Counted from the stretch's first letter, positions 17,326-25,863 are shown. The stretch is 64,000 nucleotides of DNA from JAEUMY01 sp033764435 (GCA_033764435.1 JANRIX010000059.1:62001-126000); one strand, 5' to 3'. Notes: generated by a model not told the origin, from the letters alone. Numbers and translations are program-made.

Positions 17326-17952
17326 CTAATTCCCCACCTTCACCTGCGCCATGATCGCCAGCGGCCGCCCCTCGGGATCCTTGAAGAAGTTCATCCACTC
17401 CTCCGTTCCATCCGCATGCTTGTGAATCATGTGCGGCGCGTCGGTGAATTCAACGCCGCGTGACTTCAGTTCTGCATGCGCCGCGTGAATGTCCGGCACG
17501 CGGAAGTAGAGAATCGATTCGCCATCCGATGCAGACTCGTTCTGCGACAGGAAGAGGCGCACGCCATCGCAATTGAAAAACGCGAGATTGCCGAAGGTGA
17601 AGAGGTGGGGCAGTTTCAGCACGTCGCGATACCACGCTTCGGCGGCCTTGATGTCTTTCACGCTGCGGGCGATCTGGCCGATGGGGCCAAGGGATGTGCT
17701 CATGGAAGTACTCCTGTCTGAAGAATGCAGCGGGCTGGTCTTGGCCACGCCCTGCCAGTGGCGGATGTCGTTGCGGGACTTGAAACCCAACTTCACGAGC
17801 ACGTTGGCCACGTGGAATTTCACCGCGTCCACGCTCACCCCCATGAGTGCAGCGATCCGGGGGTTGGTGAGGCCGTGGCGCACCAGCTCGGCAACTCGCC
17901 ATTCGGCCGGGGTGAGCTGGTCGTCGTGGGGTGGGCGTCCGCGCTGGGTCAT
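17326..17952 (-). CDS. HTH (LuxR-type) – VOC domain fusion protein
   Basis: 208-residue open frame. Residues about 10-65 form a LuxR/FixJ-type helix-turn-helix (LTPAEWRVAELVRHGLTN, then KFHVANVLVKLGFKSRND). Residues about 84-208 form a VOC (glyoxalase/bleomycin-resistance) domain (IGQIARSVKDIKAAEAWYRDVL). An internal ATG at 17703 is preceded, at 6 nt, by a good AGGAGT ribosome site (17710-17715), so a separate 125-residue VOC protein may also be made. The fusion could be ancestral or recent. The HTH lacks a recognisable sensory domain. Confidence 0.78.
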   Translation of the reverse strand: MTQRGRPPHDDQLTPAEWRVAELVRHGLTNPRIAALMGVSVDAVKFHVANVLVKLGFKSRNDIRHWQGVAKTSPLHSSDRSTSMSTSLGPIGQIARSVKDIKAAEAWYRDVLKLPHLFTFGNLAFFNCDGVRLFLSQNESASDGESILYFRVPDIHAAHAELKSRGVEFTDAPHMIHKHADGTEEWMNFFKDPEGRPLAIMAQVKVGN

Positions 17953-18095
17953 GGTGGCCGCACGTTAGCATCCGAACCGGCGATTTTCACTACCCGGCGC
18001 CCGGAACCGGCGCCAGCCACATCCGGTCACAGTGGAAGCCAGTATCCGGCTCTATCCCCATCTATAATTTCCCGTCCCGAACCCAAAGGCTCCCC

Positions 18096-19259
18096 ATGAA
18101 GAGACTGTCCGCCGTCGCCGCACTGTGCGCAGCCGCGCTGCTGCCCCTCGCTCCCCTGTCTGCCCATGCCCAGAAGGTCCTCAAAACCGACCTGCACAAC
18201 GTGAAGGTCACACCCGTTGTGTCCGGCCTGCACCATCCCTGGGGCATGGCGTTCCTGCCCGATGGCCGCATCCTGGTCACGGAGAAGCGCGGCACGCTGC
18301 GCCTGATCGACGGCGGCAAGCTGGTGGCCAAGCCGGTCGAGGGCATCCCCAAGTCGACCGATCACGGCCAGGGCGGTTTGCTCGACGTGGCGCTGCATCC
18401 CAAGTACGCCGAGAACGGCTGGATCTACTGGACCTACAACGGCGAGGAGAACGGCGCGCACGGCACGGAGCTCGCCCGCGGCAAGCTGGGCGGCACCAAG
18501 GACGCGCCGCGCATGACCGATGTGCAGGTGCTGTTCAAGCTGGCGTCGAAAGGCCCAACGCGCCACCACTTCGGCTCGCGCATCGTGTTCGACCGCGACG
18601 GCTATCTCTTCGTCACCTTCGGCGACCGCGGCGACAGCCCCGGCAAGGGCAAGGACCAGCGCGCGCAGAATCTCGGCGACCACGCCGGCAAGTCCATCCG
18701 CCTCTTCGATGATGGCCGCGTGCCGCCGGACAATCCGTTCGTGAAGACCGCGGGTGCCAAACCGGAAATCTGGACTCTCGGCAACCGCAACATGCAGGGC
18801 GCGGCGCTGAACCCGACCACCGGCATTCTCTGGACGCACGAGCACGGCCCGCAGGGTGGCGACGAGATCAACATCATGAAGCCGGGCGTCAACTACGGCT
18901 GGCCGGTCATCACCTACGGCGTGCAGTACGGCATCGGCACGAAGATCGGTGAAGGCACGGCGAAGGAAGGTATGGCGCAACCCATCCACAAATGGGTGCC
19001 CTCCATCGCGCCGTCTGGCATGGCGTTCTACACTGGCGACAAGTTTCCCAAGTGGAAAGGCAGCCTGCTCGTGGGTGCGTTGGCCGGCATGACGGTGGCG
19101 CGGCTTTCCGTGAGCGGCGACAAGATCACCGGCGAGGAACGCATGTTCACCGGCGAGCTGGGCCGCATCCGCGATGTGCGCCAGGGGCCGGACGGCAACG
19201 TGTACCTGCTCACTGATTCACCGGACGCAGAGTTGCTGCGTCTGGAACCGGCCGCCTGA
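18096..19259 (+). CDS. PQQ-dependent sugar dehydrogenase (sorbosone/glucose DH-like)
   Basis: 387-residue periplasmic protein of the soluble glucose/sorbosone dehydrogenase family (YliI/Asd-like), a six-bladed beta-propeller using PQQ and calcium. A signal peptide ends near AHAQ. Family motifs are HHPWGMAFLPDGRILVTEK, DHGQGGLLDVALHP, RHHFGSRIVFDRDGYLFVTFGDRGD, GNRNMQGAALNP, HEHGPQGGDEIN and YGWPVITYG. It oxidises aldoses in members studied. A TATAAT hexamer at 18063-18068 lies about 28 bp before the ATG and is a likely -10 element; no clear -35 is visible. Start chosen at the first ATG before the signal peptide. Confidence 0.9.
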   Translation: MKRLSAVAALCAAALLPLAPLSAHAQKVLKTDLHNVKVTPVVSGLHHPWGMAFLPDGRILVTEKRGTLRLIDGGKLVAKPVEGIPKSTDHGQGGLLDVALHPKYAENGWIYWTYNGEENGAHGTELARGKLGGTKDAPRMTDVQVLFKLASKGPTRHHFGSRIVFDRDGYLFVTFGDRGDSPGKGKDQRAQNLGDHAGKSIRLFDDGRVPPDNPFVKTAGAKPEIWTLGNRNMQGAALNPTTGILWTHEHGPQGGDEINIMKPGVNYGWPVITYGVQYGIGTKIGEGTAKEGMAQPIHKWVPSIAPSGMAFYTGDKFPKWKGSLLVGALAGMTVARLSVSGDKITGEERMFTGELGRIRDVRQGPDGNVYLLTDSPDAELLRLEPAA

Positions 19260-19327
19260 TCGGGCGCGCTGAACTCATCGCGCGTCAGCCCTGCGAATAT
19301 TCGCAAGGCGGATGCGCGCCGAGCGCG

Positions 19328-20935
19328 ATGGCCACACCTGCCACGCCCGCCCCGCCGCCCACTGGGCAATCCGCTGCACTGGCTGCGACCGGCAGCGCAA
19401 CGCCCGCAGCGCAGGCAGAGCTCCCACTGGCTGCGCCCAAGCCTGCAGCACCTGCAGCGCACGCACCACCCGCAACACCGGCACCCAAGCCGCCTCCCAA
19501 CCCCGCCCCTTACCGCAACTTCAACTATCTCGTCGAGCTGCCCGACATCGAGCGCTTTCCGTTCTGGCGCTTCGTGCTGCTGTCGGGCTTGCTGCATGTG
19601 TGGCTCCTGTTGCTCTTCGCCGATGCCAGCCGGCCGGCGGATCGTCAGGCTGGCGTGCTATGGGGCAAGCTCAATGTCGCGCTGCGAAAGCTGGCGCCTG
19701 CGGACGCCACGCCACCCGCGCCGGCGCCGAGCCTCAAGCTGTCCACCGAGCTGGGTGCCGCGAGCGCGCCGAAACCGCCGACGCCCAGAGCAGCGCCCGC
19801 CACCGCGCGCGTGCAGCCGTCGCCGTCTCCATCACCGCAGCCGACCCCGCAGGAAGCGCTGCCGCAATCGGTGGCCCAACCCGCGCCGCAGGTCGAGCAG
19901 CCGCTCATTCAAAAGCCGGTCACATTCGACGCCGTACCGCTGCAGCCCCTGCCCACTGCGACGGCAACACCCATCGCGCCCGCGCCGGAGGCCACCACCC
20001 GCGTCGAGACGCCGGTCGCAGCACCGCTCGCGCCCATCGCCGTGCCCAAGACCGAGGCGCCGCTCACCATGCCGTCAGAGGTGCCGACGCGATTCGATCC
20101 CGCGCAGCTCGCACCGATGGCGCCGCTGACGCCGACAGCGCCCGCCACGGCGCGCAGTGTCGAGGCATTGCCCGAAGCCACCACGCGGGTGGAAGCGCCG
20201 CCCACGCAGGCGTTGCAGCCCCTGCGTCCCGCGCAGCCGACCGCGCAGATCGCGCCGCTGCCCGAGCCCGCGTCGCGCGTCGAGCTGAAGCCTGATGCAT
20301 CGCTCGCCCCGCTGGCGCCGCTCACACCGGTGCCGGATGCCGCCCGCGCCGCCCCGTCGCCGCAAGCCATCGAAGATCGCGTGCGTGTGGAGACGCCTAC
20401 CGCGCAACCGCTGCAGCCGCTGCAACCCGTCGCGCCGTCTGCCGCGCGGCCGCAGATCAATCGCCTGCCGGATGAACTCCCGACGCGCGTCGACGTGCCG
20501 TCGGACACGTTAACGCCCATCTCCCCGCCGCGCAGCGATCGCCCCATCAATCGTCTGCAGGACCTGGCACCGGACACCGTGCCATCACCCAGGATTGCGC
20601 CCGCACCGGTTAATCCCGACCTGCCCTTCGGCCTGCCCGATGCCAGTGGCACGCGGCCTACACCTTCCGTCGATCCGCGCAGCACGACCGGCCCGACGCC
20701 CAAGCTCGATCTCGATTCCATCCGCCAGCGCGCCCGCGAAATCGACAGCGACGCCAGCCGCAGGAACTCGCTCTTCGCCGGACCGAAGCTGCCACCCAAG
20801 AGCAAAGAGCAGGAAATTTTCGACAAGGCGCTGAAGGAGAAGGACTGCAAGACCGCCTATGCCGACATGGGCCTCCTCGCCATTGCGCCGCTGATCGCGA
20901 GTGCGTTGGCGGAGGAGAGGAAGTGCAAGTGGTGA
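19328..20935 (+). CDS. Large Pro/Ala-rich membrane-anchored protein
   Basis: 535-residue protein. The first 55 residues are Ala/Pro-rich, then a folded piece (YRNFNYLVELPDIERFPFWR), one membrane helix (about 79-96), then about 350 residues of low-complexity Pro/Ala/Thr sequence with imperfect repeats containing TTRVE or TRVD. The C-terminal 60 residues form a compact domain (KEQEIFDKALKEKDCKTAYADMG to EERKCKW) with two Cys. The design resembles TonB-like periplasm-spanning proteins but lacks a clear TonB C-terminal domain. Unknown function. The last 13 codons are copied at 22584-22622. Confidence 0.75.
   Translation: MATPATPAPPPTGQSAALAATGSATPAAQAELPLAAPKPAAPAAHAPPATPAPKPPPNPAPYRNFNYLVELPDIERFPFWRFVLLSGLLHVWLLLLFADASRPADRQAGVLWGKLNVALRKLAPADATPPAPAPSLKLSTELGAASAPKPPTPRAAPATARVQPSPSPSPQPTPQEALPQSVAQPAPQVEQPLIQKPVTFDAVPLQPLPTATATPIAPAPEATTRVETPVAAPLAPIAVPKTEAPLTMPSEVPTRFDPAQLAPMAPLTPTAPATARSVEALPEATTRVEAPPTQALQPLRPAQPTAQIAPLPEPASRVELKPDASLAPLAPLTPVPDAARAAPSPQAIEDRVRVETPTAQPLQPLQPVAPSAARPQINRLPDELPTRVDVPSDTLTPISPPRSDRPINRLQDLAPDTVPSPRIAPAPVNPDLPFGLPDASGTRPTPSVDPRSTTGPTPKLDLDSIRQRAREIDSDASRRNSLFAGPKLPPKSKEQEIFDKALKEKDCKTAYADMGLLAIAPLIASALAEERKCKW
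20897..20935 (+). repeat. Gene 3'-end direct repeat, copy 1 (left boundary of insert)
   Basis: The last 13 codons of the Pro/Ala-rich gene. Bases 20907-20935 (29 bp) are identical to 22594-22622, and the extended 39 bp match at 36 positions. The two copies bound a 1.69-kb lower-GC insert. Confidence 0.9.
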
Positions 20936-20985
20936 TTGGTGCCATGCGAATATTCGCAGCTGTGAACACCGCCTGAGGTCAATCA

Positions 20986-21500
20986 ATGCCCGGACCTACG
21001 AAACGAGAGTTTGGTGCAGCGATGAAGGCCTTCCTCAATCCGCCGCCGATGACAATCGATCAAGCGATGCTGGCGCCTGATCCAGTCAACGAGGTTCTCC
21101 TGCGCCTTGTAAAGCCGATTGAAGCAATGACCACGCCGGAATACATGTTCTATCGGTCATGTACTTCTTTGGCGACACCCACAATGGTGGCCTTCATCAG
21201 ACCATGACAAACAGTACCGGCGAGTTGTCTGACGTGGTTGTAGAGTTCGCGGACAAGTACGGCACGCCCGAGCTGCGGCAAGTGATGTGGGAGATTGTTG
21301 GGCTCTTCCCTGACCGTCACGTTCCTTCGGATCGAGAGGAACGTGAGCAAATTGTCGATGCGATGGCGGATGCGGACCATCTCAGGATGGATCACCTTTC
21401 CAGTCAGCTATGTGGACTGGACGCTGAGATGCGAGCGGGGCTCCTTGCATTACTTAAGGAGCACCAAAGTTCATTCACGCTAACGAGCGGATATGGGTGA
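20986..21500 (+). pseudogene. DUF4375 (DMP19-like) gene with frameshift
   Basis: Two overlapping frames join into one DUF4375-type protein of about 171 residues: frame one (20986 to about 21157) contains PVNEVLLRLVKPIEAMTTPEYMFYR; frame two continues with MYFFGDTHNGGLHQTMTNSTGEL, the family core (NGG...Q..N..G). A single-base deletion near 21155-21160 (CGGTCATG) would explain the shift. DUF4375 proteins are small proteins often found near mobile or toxin-related regions; function unknown. It lies in the low-GC insert between the duplicated gene ends. A sequencing error cannot be excluded. Confidence 0.7.
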
Positions 21501-21582
21501 AGATGACATCAAGCAAGGCTGAAGAGAGAAAGGGCAGGTTGCCATCTTCGCGGATGAACGGGATTTTGGGGCGGTACTCAAT

Positions 21583-22539
21583 ATGAAAAAAAAGCAGAGC
21601 ACAATTGACGGCATTCTGTACGAGATCTCGCGAACGCTGGACTACATACGACACGATCCAAGTTTTCCAGAAGCCCACGATTACATGGCGACTGCAACAG
21701 GCTTCTTCAAGGCAAAGCCAGTTGGACGCTTCATGGATATTGACGGTGTCGAATGGAAAGGCGGCAAGATGCCCGTTGTAGGTGGCGACTGGTACGAACT
21801 CCCGTCATTGCTTTTGGATCTGACCAAGCTGCTTGCAACGACACATGGCCCGGTGAAATCATTCACTGGCCAATTCAGTCCACAAGATGTGTTGACCCTT
21901 CAAGCGAAGGGCAGGGGTGGTGTGCTGTGTGAGTGGAGTTTTGAGTACAAGCCGAGAGAGCAGCATGAGTCGCCCGAGCTTTTGGAACAAGCCGACGACG
22001 TGTCCGGCATACCCGAGTGCATCGTTGGGGCGCTTCGTTCACTGAACAACTGGCTACGCAAAGACTTATATCCGCTCAAGCCAAAGGCAGAAATTCCGGT
22101 CAAGTTTTGGAGAATCGCAGACCCTGCTGTGCAATGGTCGGCATTGCAGTACTTGTATGGCGAATTGCTGAAACCTTTCGACTATGACGCGGCAGCTGTC
22201 CCGCCATTGCCGCCGGGATACGCGACGGTCTGCACGATTTTCCACATGTTTGAGCAAGCCGACAATGAAGGCCTCGAGACGGCTATCGAGAATCTGGGCT
22301 GGGGCTATCTCGACCCGCTGGTTGCGGAATTTGATCGTGTGGGGCTGCCAAATTTGGGTGAGCTGTGCCGAAAGGCATGGCTGACGCATCCCGAAGGTGC
22401 GAAGCCGAATGCAAGAGCATTCAAAACCGTCGCGGCGAAGCTCGGCGAACAGATTGACGACGATGAGGAGACTCTTGAAGCGATATTCCGCTATGTCAGC
22501 GCCAATGGACGCTTGTTCGAGCTGGCTGACAATACTTAG
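21583..22539 (+). CDS. Hypothetical protein, possible distant DUF4375 relative
   Basis: 318-residue soluble protein. The N-terminal half (MKKKQSTIDGILYE to KPREQHES) is not recognised. The C-terminal half has VCTIFHMFEQADNEGLETAIENLG, which follows the same layout as the NGG-Q-N core of DUF4375 proteins, as in the upstream frameshifted gene. The two genes may therefore have diverged from a common origin or work together. GC is clearly lower than the surroundings. ATG 21583 has a weak ribosome site. Confidence 0.6.
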   Translation: MKKKQSTIDGILYEISRTLDYIRHDPSFPEAHDYMATATGFFKAKPVGRFMDIDGVEWKGGKMPVVGGDWYELPSLLLDLTKLLATTHGPVKSFTGQFSPQDVLTLQAKGRGGVLCEWSFEYKPREQHESPELLEQADDVSGIPECIVGALRSLNNWLRKDLYPLKPKAEIPVKFWRIADPAVQWSALQYLYGELLKPFDYDAAAVPPLPPGYATVCTIFHMFEQADNEGLETAIENLGWGYLDPLVAEFDRVGLPNLGELCRKAWLTHPEGAKPNARAFKTVAAKLGEQIDDDEETLEAIFRYVSANGRLFELADNT

Positions 22540-22583
22540 CTTGCTGTCTTCGAATGCAACGCGCACCGATGGTGCCGCAATTT

Positions 22584-22622
22584 GCGTGCGCGCTGGCGGA
22601 GGAGAGGAAGTGCAAGTGGTGA
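22584..22622 (+). repeat. Gene 3'-end direct repeat, copy 2 (right boundary of insert)
   Basis: Encodes ACALAEERKCKW and a stop, against ASALAEERKCKW in copy 1 at 20897-20935. The TTG/CTG leucine codon differs synonymously. See the finding. Confidence 0.88.
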
Positions 22623-22629
22623 GTCGGTG

Positions 22630-23067
22630 GTGATCGTTCGCCACGCAGCTGCAGTGGACCTTGCGGCCGTGATCGCATGCGACGACTACGCGCCACAACA
22701 TCCCGAACGTCAATTCCGGATAGAAGAATCCCTGCTGGCCGGTGATTGCTTTCTGGCAGAGAGGGCGGGCAATGTCGTCGGTTACGTGCTGGTGAAGCAC
22801 GACTTCTTCGGCCATGAATTCGTAGACGTGCTGATGGTGCATCCAGCGCATCGACGCCAGGGGGTGGGTCGGGCGCTCTTGCAGGCGTGTGTGGAGCGGT
22901 GCGAAGCCGGGTTGCTGTTCACATCCGCCAACGAGACGAACGATTCGGCCATCCGATTGTTCGAGCTGGTCGGGTTCAGGCGCTGTGGTCAGATTGATGG
23001 TCTGAATCCGGACTGCGCTGAGTTGATTTACAGGGCGGAGTGTCGCGACGCGAATATTCGCAGCTAG
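22630..23067 (+). CDS. GNAT-family N-acetyltransferase
   Basis: 145-residue acetyltransferase. The acetyl-CoA-binding motif HPAHRRQGVGRALL lies near residues 71-84, preceded by the FVDVLMV strand, and followed by LLFTSANETNDSAIRLFELVGF. GTG 22630 is taken as start because the ORF upstream overlaps repeat copy 2; an alternative start cannot be excluded. The C-terminus (DANIRS) is encoded by palindrome 23050-23061. Its substrate cannot be predicted. Confidence 0.82.
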   Translation: MIVRHAAAVDLAAVIACDDYAPQHPERQFRIEESLLAGDCFLAERAGNVVGYVLVKHDFFGHEFVDVLMVHPAHRRQGVGRALLQACVERCEAGLLFTSANETNDSAIRLFELVGFRRCGQIDGLNPDCAELIYRAECRDANIRS

Positions 23068-23138
23068 GGGAATCCCCGGTTGCGTTGCGTTCGGTTCGCA
23101 AAGAAGATGTCGGCGTCCCTTTCTCCCGGAACCACACC

Positions 23139-24308
23139 ATGACCCTCCGTCGAATACCGTCCCTGCTGTGCGCTTTGCTGCTGGCGGCGAGCGCTTCAAC
23201 TCTCCAAGCGCAAACCTGTCCGGCCCCGGACGAATCGCTGTCGCCGGAAGTGCGCGAGGAACGCAGGAAGCGTGACGCAGAAGAAATTTCCCGGCTCAGC
23301 GAGGAGATCGGCAAGCGCGTGGCCAGCAGCATGCGCCAGACGAATCAGCTCGGCGACAAGCTGATCAACGGATCAACGCCGATGGAATGGGTCCTGGGTG
23401 CCAACCAGATCGCCAATCGCAGCATGATCGAACTGGCGACGCGGAAATTCACCAACCAGGAAGACGCGACCAAAGCGTTTCAGGAAGCCATCGACAAGCA
23501 AAACAGGAACGGTCAGCTCACCGAGTCCGACCTCATCCTCGAGCGCGCCTACCTCGCGGGCAAGCGAGATCCTGCGATTCTTTTCACGCTGACCAGCCAC
23601 TGCATGACCCAGCGCTCGGGCTTCTGCAATGCACACCCCACATTCGCCGATGAATTGGTCGCGCTGGATCCGGACAATGCGTGGACGTGGCTCATGAAGG
23701 CTTACGGTCAACAGAAGGATGCCGCGCAGGAGAGTCTGCGCAAGGCGCTGGCCACGCCGCGCTTCAACAGCTATTTGCAGCCGCAGTTTGTCGTGTTGCG
23801 CGAGTTGGCGAAGGATGTGCCTGTGGACACCGAGGCCAGCATCATCGGGCCACTGCAGCAACTGACCAACATGATCCCGATCCGCCCGACCTCTGCATTG
23901 ATGAAGTCGTGTTCGGAGGTCATGGCAGGTGGTCTCGGTTCAGGCGCCACAGAGCCACCCAAGCCGCTGACGCCTGCCGGTGAGACCTGCGTCGCGCTGC
24001 TCCGTCATGCCGCGCTGAATGCGGATGACGAAATGACTGCGCAAATGTCCGCGTTCATGCTCAAGATGATTTCCAAGGACCCGGCCGATCAGGCTCCGGC
24101 CCAGGAAATCGAGCAACGCATGACCGCGATGATGGCGGGTCTATCCTCGATGGCAGGCAGGAAAGAGCGGGCGGCTGATGTGGACCGCGTGCTGCGGCAG
24201 GGCATCGACTGGACTGCGCAGTATGGAGACAAGGAAGCGGGTCGTAGGATGGCCGAAGCGTTCAAGACGTTGGCCGAGGAGGGTACGAAGCCTGCGATGG
24301 CGCAGTAA
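23139..24308 (+). CDS. Exported hypothetical protein, helical
   Basis: 389-residue protein. A signal peptide (MTLRRIPSLLCALLLAASAS to LQAQ) is followed by a Cys and a long, mainly alpha-helical region, possibly with repeat-like solenoid helices. Cysteine pairs occur (HCMTQRSGFC). No family recognised. ATG 23139 gives the signal peptide. It sits directly upstream of the orphan cassette array but is not itself bounded by attC sites. Confidence 0.65.
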   Translation: MTLRRIPSLLCALLLAASASTLQAQTCPAPDESLSPEVREERRKRDAEEISRLSEEIGKRVASSMRQTNQLGDKLINGSTPMEWVLGANQIANRSMIELATRKFTNQEDATKAFQEAIDKQNRNGQLTESDLILERAYLAGKRDPAILFTLTSHCMTQRSGFCNAHPTFADELVALDPDNAWTWLMKAYGQQKDAAQESLRKALATPRFNSYLQPQFVVLRELAKDVPVDTEASIIGPLQQLTNMIPIRPTSALMKSCSEVMAGGLGSGATEPPKPLTPAGETCVALLRHAALNADDEMTAQMSAFMLKMISKDPADQAPAQEIEQRMTAMMAGLSSMAGRKERAADVDRVLRQGIDWTAQYGDKEAGRRMAEAFKTLAEEGTKPAMAQ

Positions 24309-24413
24309 GAGGCGGCCGAACGACAAGCGCGGCATGTTAATGTCCCATCGGCGCAACAGGGGCTTTGAAATGGGTAATGCAATCAACAGGCTATCTTCGA
24401 TATTGAGTGGTTT

Positions 24414-24470
24414 GATAACCGGCGCGCCGGGTTGTTATGCCGCGTGTTTGCTGCATAAATCTAGTTGGGC
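24414..24470 (+). other. attI-like sequence at the head of an integrase-less cassette array
   Basis: The 50 bp before the core GTTGGGC (24464-24470) align without gaps to the 50 bp before the core GTTGAGC beside intI (40991-41047). I count 34 of 50 identical positions, including TAACCGGCG and GGGTTGTTAT. The first cassette follows at the core. No integrase gene or remnant lies nearby. Confidence 0.7.
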
Positions 24471-24473
24471 ACC

Positions 24474-24785
24474 TTGAAGGCAATCCTATACAACGACGCT
24501 GAAATTGAAGTGATGCTGGGAGACCACGTCGTTTACAAGTCCTTGCTCTTCTGGCGAGGATGGAAGCCGGGCCGAGTGTCGTATGTCCCGGGAGTGTCGA
24601 CTCCTCACCCGGAGATGGAGCATGGGGGTCTAGCCTGGATTGGGGTCAGTGGTGACAACGGCACTTTTCGTGGTGTGTTAATCGAGCCCGAAACTCAGCG
24701 GATTCAGAATAGTGTGAGATTCGTAAAACGCACTGATGGCAGCGGGTTCCTTGCGCCAAATCAGATCAAAGAAGAGGATTGGTAG
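24474..24785 (+). CDS. Gene-cassette protein, unknown function
   Basis: About 103-residue protein starting with TTG, either at 24474 or 9 bp upstream inside the attI-like core. It has DHVVYKSLLFWRGWKPGRVSYVPG and a closing IEPETQRIQNSVRFV region. It is the first cassette gene of the 24.4-kb array: the start lies at the recombination core and an attC site follows the stop by 16 bp. Lower GC than the chromosome. No family recognised. Confidence 0.6.
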   Translation: MKAILYNDAEIEVMLGDHVVYKSLLFWRGWKPGRVSYVPGVSTPHPEMEHGGLAWIGVSGDNGTFRGVLIEPETQRIQNSVRFVKRTDGSGFLAPNQIKEEDW

Positions 24786-24801
24786 AAATGCTCGACATGT
24801 T

Positions 24802-24873
24802 GCCCAACAAGCGGTTCCAGCGGACGATCCGGGCGCTGCGCGTGAGTCTCGCCGCTGAACCGCAGCGTTAAAC
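24802..24873 (+). other. attC site (cassette A)
   Basis: Seventy-two bp bounded by R'' GCCCAAC (24802-24808) and R' GTTAAAC (24867-24873), with inner boxes CAGCGGAC and CGCTGA as in the attC sites next to intI at 41415 and 41917. This fits a folded bottom-strand integron recombination site. Confidence 0.8.
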
Positions 24874-24878
24874 CGCAT

Positions 24879-25382
24879 ATGAGCTTTATTGGTCGACTCA
24901 AAAATCTCGTTGGTGGCGGAAGGCCGGAGGAGGAAGATCCTTTGGACTATGACCAATTGGTTCAATTGGACGTGGAGGACCTCGCGGAGCAAGGAATCCT
25001 AGAGGCATACGAAAAATTAATGCCGCGCCTCAAGCAATATGTCGATGCGCCAATCGTGGTCACAGAACAAGTCAACATTGACGCCGGGACTTACTCTGTT
25101 TTTGCAGACGGAAAGACCTTCGAGATTTGGGAGGACGGAGCGAAAAACTCGGATGGTTGGGAGCGGGCAACCGTAGCGTTCTTCGAGATGGTGAACGCTA
25201 ACCTTAGTTCGTCCGACCGCCAGTTTTACGCGCTGTACGGGGGCAACGATTTGAGCGGTGTGTTTCTCTCCCTTGAGGAATTCGCTACCGCACGACGCGC
25301 GATCAGGAAACGGTCAAATTGGCCATGGCGACCAGTACACGAGCCACCCCACTATGGCTATCCTGTCGATGGAACGGTTTAA
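24879..25382 (+). CDS. Gene-cassette protein, unknown function
   Basis: 167-residue acidic protein (MSFIGRLKNLVGG start, ATG 6 bp after the attC core). It has a predicted mixed alpha/beta fold with WPWRPVHEPPHYG at the end. Its stop overlaps the next R'' box (GTTTAAC), which is typical for cassette genes. Lower GC than neighbours. No family recognised. Confidence 0.6.
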   Translation: MSFIGRLKNLVGGGRPEEEDPLDYDQLVQLDVEDLAEQGILEAYEKLMPRLKQYVDAPIVVTEQVNIDAGTYSVFADGKTFEIWEDGAKNSDGWERATVAFFEMVNANLSSSDRQFYALYGGNDLSGVFLSLEEFATARRAIRKRSNWPWRPVHEPPHYGYPVDGTV

Positions 25383-25436
25383 CTGGTCGGCCCAGAGGCG
25401 ACAGCCGGCGGCCGCGCCTGGCCTCAAACCCTAAAT
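25377..25436 (+). other. Degenerate attC site (cassette B)
   Basis: R'' GTTTAAC at 25377-25383 is clear; the expected R' box appears as CCTAAAT (two changes from GTTAAAT). The intervening inverted arms are partial. Probably a decayed site. Confidence 0.5.
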
Positions 25437-25776
25437 GGCAATTTCAAAGGATTCAGCAAAGGACTGGGTTGAGTTGGCCGGCGTCGTTGCCATGCTCAAG
25501 GAAAGCAGAGTCAGTCTGACCGAGGGGTGCCGCTCTATAGCAGAGATCTACGAGCGAATCTGCGGGGATCCGGCGCTCGATCCGTACTTTGAGCCGTTCT
25601 TGGAATATGACGACAAGACGATCTCGTACCCGGTTGGACAAGAACGACAGAATTGGAGTCAAAGCGCGTTGGAACGAATTGACCGTGAACGCGTGGCATA
25701 TGAGGAGTCAGTGCGCGAAAGCCTCATGCAAAGCGTAGCGAGTCTTGAGATCTATGCGAAGAGTGTTGCCATCTAA
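25435..25776 (+). CDS. Gene-cassette protein, unknown function
   Basis: 113-residue, mainly helical, soluble protein (MAISKDSAKDWVELAG start). The ATG lies at the previous attC boundary and the stop overlaps the next R'' box, as in other cassettes. No family recognised. It resembles small helical proteins in other integron arrays but nothing specific can be said. Confidence 0.58.
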   Translation: MAISKDSAKDWVELAGVVAMLKESRVSLTEGCRSIAEIYERICGDPALDPYFEPFLEYDDKTISYPVGQERQNWSQSALERIDRERVAYEESVRESLMQSVASLEIYAKSVAI

Positions 25777-25863
25777 CTGCCAGGCCGTTGCCGACGCGCC
25801 GGACGCATCGCGTCTCAGCAATAGCCGACCCGGTGGGCGCGCGGCACAACTGGAACGTTGGAG
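25771..25863 (+). other. attC site (cassette C), end of the array
   Basis: R'' ATCTAAC (25771-25777) and R' GTTGGAG (25857-25863), 93 bp, with central arms around GCCGAC. The last base of R' departs from the consensus. No further attC is visible beyond; palindrome copy 25910 follows. Confidence 0.6.

Noticed and set aside
24370..24477. Small frame starting with ATG just before the orphan array
   Set aside because: It runs through the attI-like sequence and has no support as a gene.
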